Shown one piece after another: positions 22,465-34,608 of a DNA stretch of 64,000 bases. Location: assembly GCA_021186555.1 (NCBI GenBank), contig JAJKFL010000012.1:23385711-23449710 (forward strand), in the 5' to 3' direction. A program made the translations under genes and the position numbers. Position 1 is the first letter of the stretch; the number at the start of each line of letters is the position of its first letter. A model generated the notes under the pieces. It had not been told where the DNA came from and searched no databases. It saw only the letters and a program-made list of their open reading frames with translations. Origin of the DNA: Reticulitermes speratus (taxonomy: Eukaryota; Arthropoda; Insecta; Blattodea; Rhinotermitidae).

Positions 22465-23189
22465 CGCGGTCACATCGTCTTCATCTCCATCAACACCAGC
22501 ACCACAAACACAACACGCAGTGGCTGGGGCAATCTGGGAACATCGGCGGCACGCAGCATGTCGCATCTGCTGCTATCATGCGCTGTAAACGTATCTGCGT
22601 TGAACCGTGCACTGTACCGCCACACGTGGCGCTGCTGTCGCTGTCGCAATGCCACATATCCTTACATAACCTCCTGCAGCAGCTTGCTATAAAATGTCAT
22701 GTTCTGACGTATTGGTCCAGCGATATGATCAGACAGGTGCCTCACTGTTACGTAACAATTTCTTGTTTTGTATTTTGTGTTGCTGTTACGTCGGTGCAAC
22801 GTTAAAAGGATCGGAAATATCGTGTTATTGTTCGCGGAGAAAAAGACTGCTACTGGGGCCGCAGCAGCAACTGCTCTTCGCCCAGGATATGGTTGACCTC
22901 GTCGCAGTATCACAGCGCGTAACAGCCAGGACAGTAGCGACACTAACGCCCACTTCAGACACTACACTTAGGCATGTACGTAATGAAGGCAACATGGCGG
23001 CCGTCATGCACAATTCAGGCACACAGGTCTGGGAGATGTGCTTATTGTGCACATTTTCTATTACATCACACGTAAGCTAAAAATAAAATAAAAACGCAAA
23101 CAGCGGACACGAGTCGATAATAATGAAGATGGAACCACGACTACCTGAATCAGGTCAGCCGACCACTGCGGAGTGCTTAGACAGCTTCT
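22465..23189. other. No recognised feature
   Basis: GC-richer, unassigned sequence. Short overlapping frames on both strands have no domain. Confidence 0.4.
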
Positions 23190-23300
23190 CCTTTCAGGTT
23201 TTTACGACGGTGGCTATAGGCATTGCTTGACACGGTAATGATTGGTACATGGGTACTAACGCTGCGAGGAAGCGGTCTGCCGCCTTCTTCAGGGTAAATT
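23190..23300 (-). mobile_element. Foldback family half copy
   Basis: TTTCAGGTTTTTACGACGGT resembles the family's outer end, and the minus strand has ACCCTGAAGAAGGCGGCAGA followed by a CCGC-rich pairing segment, but no GAAAC box. Decayed solo arm. Confidence 0.4.
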
Positions 23301-23559
23301 TCTTATCTGACCTGATTTACTGGTTGTGACAGTGCCTGGCAAACCCACGGATACGTCGCTACGACAAATTTCGACACTGTCACCACAATACAAAGTGAAA
23401 CAGGCTTTACAAGCCAACTGTCAAAAGAACGTCCTGAAAATCAGCACGCACTATCTGCGGATGAAACGGTGCAAACGAAAACGATTGAACAGACTGGTTC
23501 ATGACGTCAGCAAGCAACACTGAATGTCGTCGCTACAGGCGATATCATCCACAGGCGTG

Positions 23560-23772
23560 AAGAAGTTCTGCGGCTACAGGTACGGTCCCACAAAACATAA
23601 GGCACTATCTGCGGCTACAGGTACGGTCCCACAAAACATAAGGCACTATCTGCGGCTACAGGTACGGTCTCACAAAACATAAGGCACTATCTGCGGCTAC
23701 AGGTACGGTCCCACAAAACATAAGGCACTATCTGCGGCTACAGGTACGGTCCCACAAAACATAAGGCACTAT
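23560..23772. repeat. 41-bp minisatellite, 5 copies
   Basis: GGCTACAGGTACGGTCCCAC followed by AAAACATAAGGCACTATCTG, nearly identical copies (one TCTC for TCCC). Confidence 0.95.
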
Positions 23773-24044
23773 ACACTACTAACTGAAAACGCATAATACA
23801 GAACTGAATACGACTGTTACTCCAGTCGTGGAATTAGCCTGCGATATGTACACACCGTAACAGATCGAGGGATATCTTGAACCCACAGTCAGCAGTCATG
23901 CAGGGTAAACGTACTGTCGAAGTGTCATTTCTACAGCGTTCTGATGACTGTGCATTACCCAGCTTGTGAACTCTGCCCACCGTCTGGTATTCAAAAAGAA
24001 AACGTCGCGAAAACTGGATGTTTCCTTCCTCAGGCAAAAATGTG

Positions 24045-25460
24045 GGGAGAAGACCTGTTCTTAACTTAAGACACGACGCACAAGACCTGTTCTTAACTTA
24101 AGACACGACGCACAAGACCTGTTCTTAACTTAAGACACGACGCACAAGACCTGTTCTTAACTTACGACAAGACGCACAAGACCTGTTCTTAACTTAAGAC
24201 ACGACGCACAAGACCTGTTCTTAACTTAAGACACGACGCACAAGACCTGTTCTTAACTTACGACAAGACGCACAAGACCTGTTCTTAACTTAAGATACGA
24301 CGCACAAGACCTGTTCTTAACTTAAGACACGACGCACAAGACCTGTTCTTAACTTAAGACACGACGCACAAGACCTGTTCTTAACTTAAGACACGACGCA
24401 CAAGACCTGTTCTTAACTTACGACAAGACGCACAAGACCTGTTCTTAACTTAAGACACGACGCACAAGACCTGTTTTAACTTAAGACACGACGCACAAGA
24501 CCTGTTCTTAACTTACGACAAGACGCACAAGACCTGTTCTTAACTTAAGACACGACGCACAAGACCTGTTCTTAACTTAAGACACGACGCACAAGACCTG
24601 TTCTTAACTTAAGACACGACGCACAAGACCTGTTCTTAACTTACGACAAGACGCACAAGACCTGTTCTTAACTTAAGACACGACGCACAAGACCTGTTCT
24701 TAACTTAAGACACGACGCACAAGACCTGTTCTTAACTTACGACAAGACGCACAAGACCTGTTCTTAACTTAAGACACGACGCACAAGACCTGTTCTTAAC
24801 TTAAGACAAGACGCACAAGACCTGTTCTTAACTTAAGACACGACGCACAAAACCTGTTCTTAACTTAAGACACGACGCACAAGACCTGTTCTTAACTTAA
24901 GACACGACGCACAAGACCTGTTCTTAACTTAAGACACGACGCACAAGACCTGTTCTTAACTTAAGACAAGACACACTGACCTGTTCTTAACTTAAGACAC
25001 GACGCACAAGACCTGTTCTTAACTTACGACAAGACGCACAAGACCTGTTCTTAACTTAAGACACGACGCACAAGACCTGTTCTTAACTTAAGACACGACG
25101 CACAAGACCTGTTCTTAACTTAAGACACGACGCACAAGACCTGTTCTTAACTTACGACAAGACGCACAAGACCTGTTCTTAACTTAAGATACGACGCACA
25201 AGACCTGTTCTTAACTTAAGACACGACGCACAAGACCTGTTCTTAACTTAAGACACGACGCACAAGACCTGTTCTTAACTTAAGACACGACGCACAAAAC
25301 CTGTTCTTAACTTAAGACACGACGCACAAGACCTGTTCTTAACTTACGACAAGACGCACAAGACCTGTTCTTAACTTAAGACACGACGCACAAGACCTGT
25401 TCTTAACTTACGACACGACGCACAAGACCTGTTCTTAACTTAAGACACGACGCACAAAAC
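24045..25460. repeat. 32-bp minisatellite, about 44 copies, with higher-order order
   Basis: The unit includes AAGACCTGTTCTTAACTTAA followed by GACACGACGCAC. Variant B has TTACGACAAGACG, variant C has AAGATACG, and some copies have AAAACC. B recurs every 3-5 copies, and C is seen only directly after B and before a run of A copies (about 24290 and 25190), indicating amplification of multi-unit blocks. Confidence 0.95.
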
Positions 25461-25599
25461 CCAGACACCCAGCAATCCTGAACATAAAACCAGCGCTCCA
25501 TTCTCGGCACAGTTTCTCCTCAGAACAAGCTTCGCTCTGACGAACATTTAGCGACGTGCGCTCGAGACGCGCTGAAACGCACGTAATGGCCTTGGAAAG

Positions 25600-25700
25600 T
25601 GGCCGTTATTGTGCGATTTTCACAAACGACTGGAGTGTATTGGCTAATTTTAGCAACCCCCAATGCCAAATTTCATGCAAATCCGTTACGCTGTTGTCAA
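25600..25700 (+). repeat. Interspersed repeat (CGTCCAG type), divergent
   Basis: Carries TGCCAAATTTCATGCAAATCCGT, shared in outline with the copies at 27840 and 35095. Ends are not definable. Confidence 0.35.
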
Positions 25701-25736
25701 GGTACGGCATGCGGCCTTCCGTGGTGGAACTCGCAG

Positions 25737-25925
25737 ATGCACTATATTGTTCCCAAATATATTATATTACAATATCACGTTGAACACTGCTACTTTAATG
25801 TGACTCCCTGATGATGATCCCATAAGGGTAGAAACACGTGGGAGCGTTCAACGTGATATTGTAATATGAAATATCCGGGGACAATACAGTGCACTTTGTT
25901 GGACTGAGTGTTGTGAGTCGGTTGT
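25737..25925. mobile_element. Palindromic foldback, partly deleted
   Basis: TACAATATCACGTTGAAC (left) and GTTCAACGTGATATTGTA (right) form the arms. The right arm has CCCTGATGATGATCCCATAA, then GGGTAGAAACACG (25806-25838), a decayed form of the hammerhead-like motif. The left arm has lost it. Same subfamily as 46580-46996. Confidence 0.65.
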
Positions 25926-26715
25926 CTAAATCTGCTGCCGCGAAACAGTGCTTGTACACCCCTCGTACCTGTGTTCCAACGACAGGCCTATGCCTAACCT
26001 TCACCTCAGAGTGGAAAGTTTTAAAGCTGTACTGGAATATGTGTATCTGATATTTGGAATCTCCACGATACATATTGATATATGCAAATCAGCAAGAAGT
26101 TGAGTAGCGAACGGAAATGGGGCCCCAAGTGCAGAGCGGTCAAAGGAGACAGACAGCGGGGTCAAACGCACGGCGCGTCGATGGAGACGAGCGACAGTGT
26201 CTGACGGATGTAGTGAGACGTTCGGAAGCAAACTGTAGTCAAGCGTGGCGGTCGTACAGCCTGTCCAGAAGGCGGCAGCAAAAGCTCGGATATTGCTGGC
26301 CACAAAAACTGCTGCTGCTGACAGTGCGCTGCGCTGCCGAACCAGCAATCGTCTGACAATATCTTGTTACTTGAGGGCAGAGCTTAGCTGCCGCCGACGC
26401 TTCATATCACCGCCACGAAGACGAAAGATACAGCAGATTTCCGCATGGTCGCCATGTTTATACTTTACTACGCACAAAAACACTATCTGACAGAACTTAC
26501 ATATTTTTCTTCAATATCTATTAACATGCCTTAACTGAGGACCCTGAAGCAAGTGGCGCTAGTGTCTCTCCCTTCTTACTAATTCGTCTCTCCGCCCTTC
26601 TCGTCCCTATTACTGACTTTATCAAATTACGAAGTACGGTGTTTTAGTGGCCTGTAATGTCATAACGTTGTTATCGGGTTCCGTAGAAATCGAAGGAGTG
26701 GTTTGAAACTTCACC
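25926..26715. other. No recognised feature
   Basis: Unassigned sequence. Open frames at 26001-26490 overlap on both strands and show no domain. Confidence 0.4.
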
Positions 26716-26972
26716 GATCCCAGTGGCCGTGCGGTCTAAAGCGTGGGTCTGCGGCCGTCCGCTTACTGGGATTGTGGGTTCGAATCCCGCCGGAGGTATG
26801 GATGTCTGTCTGTTGTGAGTGTTGTGTGTTGTCAGGTAGACGTCTCTGCGACGAGCTGGTCACTCGTCCAGAGGAGCCGTACCGAGTGTGGTGTGTCTGA
26901 GTGTGATCGTGAAGCCTCGATAACGAGGCGGCCCTGGCCCACTAGGGGTGTTGCGCCAATGGAGGGGGGGGG
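26716..26972 (+). mobile_element. tRNA-derived SINE, family A, most complete copy
   Basis: A tRNA-like head contains CAGTGGCCGTGCGGTCTAAA and the B-box GGTTCGAATCC. The body contains TATGGATGTCTGTCTGTTGT, CTCGTCCAGAGGAGCCGTAC and GATAACGAGGCGGCCCTGGC, and it ends GCGCCAATGGAGGGGG. The usual A-run is replaced by a G-run. Other copies: 12369, 21172 and 33355, all on minus. Confidence 0.88.
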
Positions 26973-27039
26973 GGAGTTTCAAGCTTCACAGCCAGGAATA
27001 GTGATTCAACAAACCCACTTTCTTGCCGTAAAGGAAGCA

Positions 27040-27160
27040 GGCTAAAGATAAATCTTGAAACCTGGGCATGAAATGGGGACTGGAGTTATCATGCTAAGGG
27101 CAGAGACACGCGGCGGGCTGTTGTGAGCGCGGTAATGAACCTGCAGGTTAAACAGAAGTC
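27040..27160 (+). pseudogene. RTE-type LINE tail trace
   Basis: Short plus-strand match to the LINE 3' tail seen elsewhere in the window (RRAVVSAVMNLQV-like, 27100-27155). Very short. Confidence 0.4.
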
Positions 27161-27179
27161 GAATATTCCAGCGTTCTGG

Positions 27180-27250
27180 AATGTTAAGCCGTGTCGACAG
27201 ATGAACAGCTACCGACGTTTCGAAGGACCGTGCTGCTTCAATATCAGGGT
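27180..27250 (-). mobile_element. Foldback family half copy
   Basis: CTACCGACGTTTCGAAGGAC and TTCAATATCAGGGTCAAG are the inverted GAAACGTCGGT and CCCTGA-type blocks of the foldback family. No second arm was found. Confidence 0.45.
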
Positions 27251-27839
27251 CAAGCGGTTAAAGAACAGTGTGTGACAACGTGACATATCGCACACGTAGC
27301 AGTGAGCACAGCGGCTGTGTGCCCCAATTACTGACACCTGAAGGCTTTCCTGTTGTCACCATCCCGTCCTGTGGATACTATTCCAACAGTTGGCACTTCG
27401 TAACTGCAGCACAGGGTGAGATACACAAGTGGTGACGTCACGTTGGCGGCACTGTTACACCGCGAACACACAACTGGCTGCTGTGTCTGCACATGACGTC
27501 ATCAGTACAGTATGCCCAGCGCTATCAGTGCTCAGTGCACCGACGTCATAGGCATTTGCAACACCACAGGCAATGTACGTGGGTAACACAACATTGTGGC
27601 GCGTTCGCGTAACCACTGTTGCAGTGGAAACACAGCAAGGCATTTATTATTTCAGAAACAACACGATTTTCGGAAAACATTAATTGAAAACAAAATGTGT
27701 GTTTTGATTGTCTCCAGAACTCTGTCCAAAACATTTCTCATTCTAAGAAGAATTCAGCGATAACATAAATATACACAGTCTTCAAGCACACGTTATTCTT
27801 GTCAGACTTCAATCACACCTGATTTTTCTCGACAGCTTT
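27251..27839. other. No recognised feature
   Basis: Unassigned intronic sequence. Confidence 0.4.
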
Positions 27840-27945
27840 TCCAACAATCCTCAAATATAAGATTTAATGAAAATCCGTCCAGCAGGGGCACAGTTGTTCC
27901 ATGCGGACGGACAGACATGGCGAAGCTAATAGTCCTTCTCACAAT
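27840..27945 (+). repeat. Interspersed repeat (CGTCCAG type)
   Basis: Contains AATGAAAATCCGTCCAGC, TTGTTCCATGCGGACGGACA and GACATGGCGAAGCTAATAGT, closely matched by the copy at 35095. Confidence 0.6.
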
Positions 27946-27964
27946 GCTGCGAACGCGCCTAACA

Positions 27965-28090
27965 AGGCAGTCTTAAAGCCGTGCAGGGACGACGAGCAAG
28001 CCGTGAAAAAATATGGGGGTGTGGAGGTACAGATCCACTCTTTCTTAACCTCGACACCGGACGAAGGTGGGCCAAATGCGATGAGAAAGT
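27965..28090 (-). mobile_element. SINE family B, 3' part
   Basis: Minus-strand GAGGTTAAGAAAGAGTGGAT followed by CTGTACCTCCAC matches the tail of the full copy at 39275. The tRNA-like head is missing. Confidence 0.6.
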
Positions 28091-28971
28091 CGTTATGAAA
28101 GGTCTGGATAGAAAACCAACTGGCTAACTTCACGGTACGAAGTGTTCACGCAGAACTGTGAAAGACGCGCCCCTCACTACAGGTTTGCAACACACTGTGC
28201 GGCCTCTTTGTGCCCCATCAAGTGGCAGTGCAAATATGAAGCCCTGCCGCCTGGTCAGGACTTACAGACAGGACAGACGAATACAGAGCAGCAGCGGAAA
28301 AGCGAACAAACTCTCAGAAGCACCTGCTCAGCGACACTGCATGCACCGCGAATCTCCTAGACGTCAACCGCGTCGGAAGCCGAGGTTCCACCGACAACTG
28401 AGCGTCTGAACGCCTGCTGTGTGGCGCCGCTGCATGTCCGACATTTCAAATTACGTAACGATTTAACTGCATTAATGCAAGTCGGGTAGCGAGTGGCATG
28501 GCGGTACGGCATTCACGGCAAATATTACAAGGAACTGCAGGGAATCCGAGTCTTCACTTGCTCACAGTCCAAGTCCGTCGACACACCGGCCGCAGTCTCT
28601 CGCACAGCCACAGGTTTCAACATGCCAAGTACGAAGTTCACCTACTGGTGGTCCATATAACGGTTTAAGTTCCTACCTCGCAGTAAACACACGGCGTCTC
28701 CACTGCAAAGTAAAACGTGTTGATGCCGTTCAGGAAAACAATCGCAGTTTGCTGTCACTCGTACGAGACACACAAACACACTGTGTGCGCGAAACATAAA
28801 GACGGTGCGTACTGCTGCACTGTACAGGGCTGCACGAGCAACTGGGACTTCCTTGTACGTGGATCAACAATTTGAGATGTCTTGAGCACAGACACTAATT
28901 TTTTCCATTTCGAATATTCATTTTTCCGCCCACTTTGCCACTCCTAGAACTCTGCCGCCCGGGGCGGCCTC
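28091..28971. other. No recognised feature
   Basis: Unassigned sequence. No supported gene. Confidence 0.4.
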
Positions 28972-28984
28972 CCCCCCCCCCCCG
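28972..28984. repeat. C homopolymer
   Basis: About 13 C in a row in a GC-rich stretch. Confidence 0.9.
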
Positions 28985-29814
28985 CATATGTGGGCCCTAC
29001 ACTCGTACATTTTGTGAAATTGGCACGCTTTCTGAAGCCATGCATCTCAGATCAAGAATTCGCCACACCGCTTGCAAAGCATCCCTCACTATTCTGTCAG
29101 CTGCCCTACACAACGTGTAACTCAGCATGTGCAGCCACCCGCCAAATGACTGCAAACGCGTCCATATTACTAATTCACGACGACGACACCACACACCATC
29201 ACTTACATTACGGGGACATTATCTGCCGCTACGTAATGCACGTGTAATGAACGTGTCTGTCACATGTCAGGCGTGTGTCCGAGCCGCAGCAAAACATTCC
29301 CAGCATACAGCTAGTAAACAGAAAGGCTTGGACCCCGACTCGCTGTGCTGCCAAACATCACGCCACACTGTCGGACTGAACAGTAACACGATTTGTCCAA
29401 TAAAATAATGTCCCTGTATTAGTGCCTACAATTGTGCAGTGTTACAGGGATTCAGCTTCGGCGAAAACGGAAGCACTCACAGCTATTTCTGGAAGGAAAC
29501 AACATATATATATTCTTTGCACACCTGAGTTTCCTGCAACCAGTGACAACCAATAAGGAGACCGATAATAATTGTGACAAGGCTAAAAGAGGTAAAGTGA
29601 AGCCGACAACAGGCCCAGCGGAGGGACACCAACAGTGGCTCCTGTCGGTAACATAACACACCACAGCAGCACAACGCTTTATGAAACTAACAGAAAGTGT
29701 TCAATCAAAAACGGCAAAGCATACAGCAAAGGATGATGAACAGGGCCATTGTCTGTTCTCGCTACTGTCAGACTTACAGAACGAAAGCTTGACGTACAAG
29801 TAAGAGGTTCAGGC
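28985..29814. other. No recognised feature
   Basis: Unassigned sequence. Overlapping short frames on both strands. Confidence 0.4.
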
Positions 29815-29965
29815 AGAACAGGACATCACCACACACCACCGGCACATCACCACACACCACAGCACATCACCACACACCACAGCACATCATCACACACCAC
29901 AGCACATCACCACCGGCACATCACCACACACCACAGGACATCACCACACACTACCGGCACGCAGC
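29815..29965. repeat. 20-bp minisatellite, about 7 copies
   Basis: ACATCACCACACACCACAGC units with CCGGC and AGGAC variants. A histidine/threonine-rich frame through it is a by-product. Confidence 0.9.
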
Positions 29966-29994
29966 CCCACTTTTCAGTCCATCAAAATATTGTG

Positions 29995-30045
29995 TACAAC
30001 AAGCAAACAAACAAGCAAACAAACAAAACAAACAAACAAACCCAA
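29995..30045. repeat. (AAAC)n-rich microsatellite
   Basis: Imperfect AAAC/AAGC tetranucleotide run. Confidence 0.9.
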
Positions 30046-30612
30046 GCTTCCCTTTTCTTCAGGCTCCTCGCCTTCCAACCAATACCCGTTCCTCCTCGCC
30101 CTTCTGCCGTCTCAACAGCAGCATCTCTGGGCCACATCACTAAGAACTCATATGAATTTGCTTCCTGCATAAAAAGATTGGTTTTCTTGTAACTTAGAAC
30201 ATTTATGGTAATTTTTTACGATCAATCATTATCCTTTATATGTTAAATGAACGACTGGTCCAGTTTTATTCACTAAAACACTGCTATGTAACATACCTAT
30301 TTAGATCCTTATAGGTACTAGCTTTAAATCATCCATCAAACATTCAATTTACATATAATTAAAGTTACTTCTCCAACTAATGTCAGATATAGTTATTATG
30401 GGAATGATGACGACAAGCAGCTGCTGCCTGCGCTAGCGGGACGCATCTTCTCATGTTTGCGTCCAGTCCAGTCTAGTCCAGTCCAGTCCAGAAATCCCTT
30501 CGTGGAGGATATTTAGCAGTCCGTCAAGACTTCAGTGACATTCACTTTCGTCTCTCCCAAGTTCGTACAAAGCTGACCCGTTTCTGGTTCTGCGCAAAGC
30601 AGCGGATTTATA
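30046..30612. other. Unassigned, with short CCAGT repeat
   Basis: A GTCCA-type pentamer run lies at about 30461-30492. Nothing else was recognised. Confidence 0.4.
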
Positions 30613-30690
30613 CAGGGCATACACAAACGAATGGTGCGGTTTCAATGTAAATAACAATTGAAACCGCACCATTCTTTTGTGTATGCCCTG
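30613..30690. mobile_element. Minimal 78-bp MITE of the 9801 family
   Basis: CAGGGCATACACAAACGAAT opens the left half and ATTCTTTTGTGTATGCCCTG closes the right half, with TA on each side (30611-30612, 30691-30692). It consists of little but the outer ~35 bp of the TIRs of the 562-bp element at 9801, joined by about 10 bp. Confidence 0.85.
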
Positions 30691-32399
30691 TATAAATTCT
30701 CTTCAGCACCAACGCCAGCCAACTTCCTCCCCGAGACCCATTACGTATACAGACGTCACACAACGGGTGGGGGGGGGGGGGCAGGGTCGTGAACACGTCA
30801 CTATGGACGTTGGGCAGTTCTCAGCAGCTCGTGGCCAGGGACGACGTCGTTCTGATATGAAACAACCGCGACATCACACACAGCTACATGCCGCGTGTTA
30901 AAGCGGGTAATGCAGGACGTCACTTCTGCCAAGACACTGATGTACGATGTCACTACGTTGAGAACACAGCGCAGGGGGGCGAGATTAGGACGCATGTTGG
31001 TAACATTAGCCGTGGGGCACTCTGTATATGGGGGGGGGGTGTTTTATAGCGGTGTAACGAGTGACACGCTGATGGACACGTGGGGGAAAGGTGCAAGAAG
31101 GCTGCAAAAGGGCGGAATTTGTTTACGGTTTAACTGGCGATGCAGTTACTGCCGCGCATTATACAGCGTGAGTGGAAGGACGGTCATCGCCCAGTCTGAC
31201 GTATTATCGCATTTGCTTGAACGGCCTGAGGAAAATCACTAAAACGTCGGGGTCGGTATTTCAGAAACTACAGACCTCCCGCTACCGACTTCACCTCTTA
31301 GTGTGACAGCGTACTGCTGGCGTTCGTTACGAAGTGTTCGACTTCGTTCTGAAGGCGGTCTTGCTGTCACATGTTCGGCACATGTCGCCCATCTTTATCC
31401 GCCATGATCGCCTACAGGAATCGCACAGCTTCTACAAATCCAACTCCATGGACCTGAGTTGTTTTGTGAAGCTGACAGTCGCTCTGTCACTCAAATTAAT
31501 CGCCTTCCACGGAGCCCGAATTCTATCGTGGTCACTGTGTACGATGAATTTAGTGGGTTCCATCAGTGACAGGGCAGGGAAGTGTAACAACTCTTGTACA
31601 CACCCAGTAGGAGTTACGGCAAACTGCAGAACATTTGACGACGAACACATGCATACGGCATTGTTGCCAACTCTCACATTTCTCAATCTCTAGTATGAGC
31701 TGCTTAAGGAGCTACAGCGTTCTGTTTCAAGGGCAGGTTACCTCTTGACATGTCGAGATGCAAATGGCACAAAACAAGACCAGCAGGACGCCTGCAACAC
31801 CGACAGTGTCCTTGTTTCCTCGGTTATGCGAGACTCCGTACGAACTGCATGTTCTTTATCGTCACGTGACATCAAGCTAAGGAGAAACCAACGGCCGTGG
31901 TCCATTCCTCCTTGATAGGTGCCTGGAGTAACTGAGTAAAGCAGCTAAACATTTGTCGTGTTTGTCACTCCTCTAAAGCACACTGGTCAACACGTTGTCA
32001 CCTGCTGCATGCCTTGCCCACACACTGCATTTGTATGCGTCTTACGGCTACAACACGCAGCAAATATTTCCGTACACAGCACTGGACACGCAGTTTTGTG
32101 TGACGTTGGCCCGTACACATAAGCTGCGGGCTCCAAATCCCTAACCTTCGCACCAGATAGAGATAATTATTTCTTAATTCTGTAAATAATTCATTACACC
32201 TACACAGCACGAACAAATTACAGCACAAATACGATTTGTTCTGCGACAGCTTTTCGGATAATCGACCGTCCGTTTTCGAAGTTCGATACACAGCGCACAA
32301 AAATCCTAATGCAATAAAGGCAAGTCAAACAGAAAGTTTAAAAAAAATGCTCAAGTCTGTTTGATTGCTAGACATTAGACTGGTAAAATTACACAGGGC
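30691..32399. other. No recognised gene
   Basis: About 1.7 kb with G-runs near 30766-30781 and 31030. Frames near 30895-31242 and 31334-31693 have no domain or splice support. Read as intron. Confidence 0.4.
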
Positions 32400-32640
32400 G
32401 ACTGAAAAATAAATTCTCAAGAAACACAGACCACTAAGAATACAAATGAAAGACCTTCAATTTCACATTCTAGAAAACTAGGCAACAGCAAAGGGACCAT
32501 GTGGTAAGGCTTAGAATGGTGTGGAATGGATTCATCTGGCTCAGGACAAGTGGAGGACACTTGTGGGCACGACCATGAACCATCGCGTTCCATAAAATGC
32601 GGGAAATATCCGACTAGTAGAGAACTGGCTTCACAAGGAC
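32400..32640 (+). pseudogene. RTE-type LINE 3' tail
   Basis: The plus strand carries ATGGATTCATCTGGCTCAGG (32528) and ACCATCGCGTTCCATAAAAT, the same terminal blocks seen at 40930 and 10715. Frames are broken. Confidence 0.55.
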
Positions 32641-33354
32641 TTCGCTCGACTGGAGTTGTTTAAAAGCATGCAATAATGTAGGCCGGAACGTTCGGGTGTG
32701 TTTTATGTACAGCGGACTGTACACGACGAGTGCCACAGTCTTTACTGAAGCACAATTTCTGGTAGCCTTCAAAACGAACACTGTCTACATACACTTGCAA
32801 ACTGGACATTAAGTCAGAAAATATCATAAGAGTAAAATTTGCAAATTAATTTGTACAGACTGCAGCATCCTCAGAACACGTTTCTCTGAACATGTTACAT
32901 ATACCAGATACAACAACCCACAATCAGCATAGGCTATGCATTCCTTGCTACAAGACATTCCTATGGGCCCACGGAAAATACGATGGAACTACTCGAATCT
33001 CCTTTAAGGGATGGATAATGAATGTCCTTGAAAATCCACAATATTTAAACAAAAATATTTTGATTAATAACCAATGTTCTGGGTGGAATGTAACAATAAA
33101 CTGCAAACATAATACGCATGCGCGTAAGCGCTCACATATCTCAAAACTCCTTGTACTAATCTACCTGCTCAGTCTATAGCAATTACCCGTCCTACCGCCA
33201 TCCACAAACACATGTTACTGGTACACAGTGATTTCCAGAACACACACACTGCCATCTACGCACATCGTATAGAAATAAATCACGTTTTACAGCCGAATTT
33301 CATCTCGTGTCACTTTTTATGTAAATTTTCAGACTAATTCTCCACAACACAATT
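32641..33354. other. No recognised feature
   Basis: Unassigned AT-richer sequence. Confidence 0.4.
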
Positions 33355-33762
33355 TTTTCCCCCTATGGCTCGACAGCCCTATATGGGCCTGGGCCTCCTC
33401 GTTTCGTCGAGGCTTCACGATCACACTCAGACACACCACACTCGGCAGGACTCCTCTGGACGAGGACCAGCTCGTCGCAGAGACCTCTTACCTGACAACA
33501 CACAACACTCACAACAGACAGACATCCATGCCCCCGGTGGGATTTTTTTATTTTTTTGCCTGTCCGGGGTTTTTCCCCTTTGATCCATTTTTGAACTGTT
33601 TAAATCCTTTTCGTCCTTCATGTCACTTTTACGTTCCATGCTACCATCCTTATACAACAAACACAACACAAACATCCATGCCCCCGGTGGGATTCGAACC
33701 CACAATCCTAGAAAGCGAGCGGCCGCAGACCCACGCCTTAGACCGCACGGCCACTGGGATCG
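33355..33762 (-). mobile_element. SINE family A interrupted by 127 bp, or two joined SINEs
   Basis: Minus-strand tRNA-like head (33762-33672, with GGTTCGAATCC-type B-box) and body (33544-33355) match the copy at 26716. They are separated by 33545-33671. The 23 bp starting ACATCCATGCCCCCGGTGGG occur on both sides (33522-33544, 33672-33694). On minus the insert ends in an A-rich run. Either a small retrotransposed piece inserted with a 23-bp duplication, or a SINE with a different body was joined to a truncated family A copy. Confidence 0.75.
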
Positions 33763-34608
33763 GCCTCCACAACACAATACCTACATTAATAAGTTTTTGA
33801 TACACATAAATCGCAGCAGCTGTCACAATAATTCTGCACGCCTCTACGATCGATTCCCTATTACGTGTACCACTTCCGATTATTCACCATCTACGTCTTC
33901 ACGTTTCCTTAACCCTTTGCGATCACGGTCTCAAAACACTGTCTGACACCCTAAACAGGTGCACAAACCACACACTGCATGTGAGGGAAGGCCATGTTTC
34001 CCTCCCACAACATTCATCGAAATGGCGCGGATATACTACTAACAGCTAAGCGAAGTACGGATGTTTGAACAGGAAATCTGCTGCGTTTCCGTCAAAACGT
34101 TAAAGGATACGTCCTATGGCACACAATTTCCTCAAGACAACATATATATGTCACCACACTGACATTTCACATGCTGTTAGTCTGAATGAACATCAACTTT
34201 ATTACAAAGAACAGCCCCTCATGTGCGGCACGCAACAAACGCACTTCGTACAGACATTGGCCGTTCTGCTCTGCACGACAGTCAGCTGGGTAACTTCAAC
34301 TTTGCAGTTCACATGCTCGCCTTGATGATGGCCCAGCCTGGTCGAAACACGCAGAAGGACCGAGCATAACGTGTGCACTGTGTTGGTCTGTACTGCAGAG
34401 TTGGGAAGGTGGTCTGCTGTCGAGAGTACATTTGAAGATGAAAATGAAGGTATGGAGCATCGGTGCAACGGTACAGAAGGGAGAAAATCGGAGCACTCCG
34501 AGGAAAACTTGTCCCAGCGCCGCTTTGTACATCACAAATCCCACATGAACTGGATCAAGTTTGAACCCGGACCGCCTGAGCCATGGCTCGTCTTCAGCAC
34601 CGACAACT
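33763..34608. other. Unassigned, with one hammerhead-like fragment
   Basis: TTGATGATGGCCCAGCC then TGGTCGAAACACGCAG at about 34322-34359 has the motif order of the foldbacks, with one core base changed and no second arm. Otherwise nothing recognised. Confidence 0.4.

Noticed and set aside
22568..23080. Possible exon in a GC-richer stretch
   Set aside because: Several short frames on both strands of similar quality; no conserved motif or convincing splice pair.
26716..26800. tRNA gene candidate (plus)
   Set aside because: B-box present, but the sequence continues into a body shared with three other loci; SINE head.
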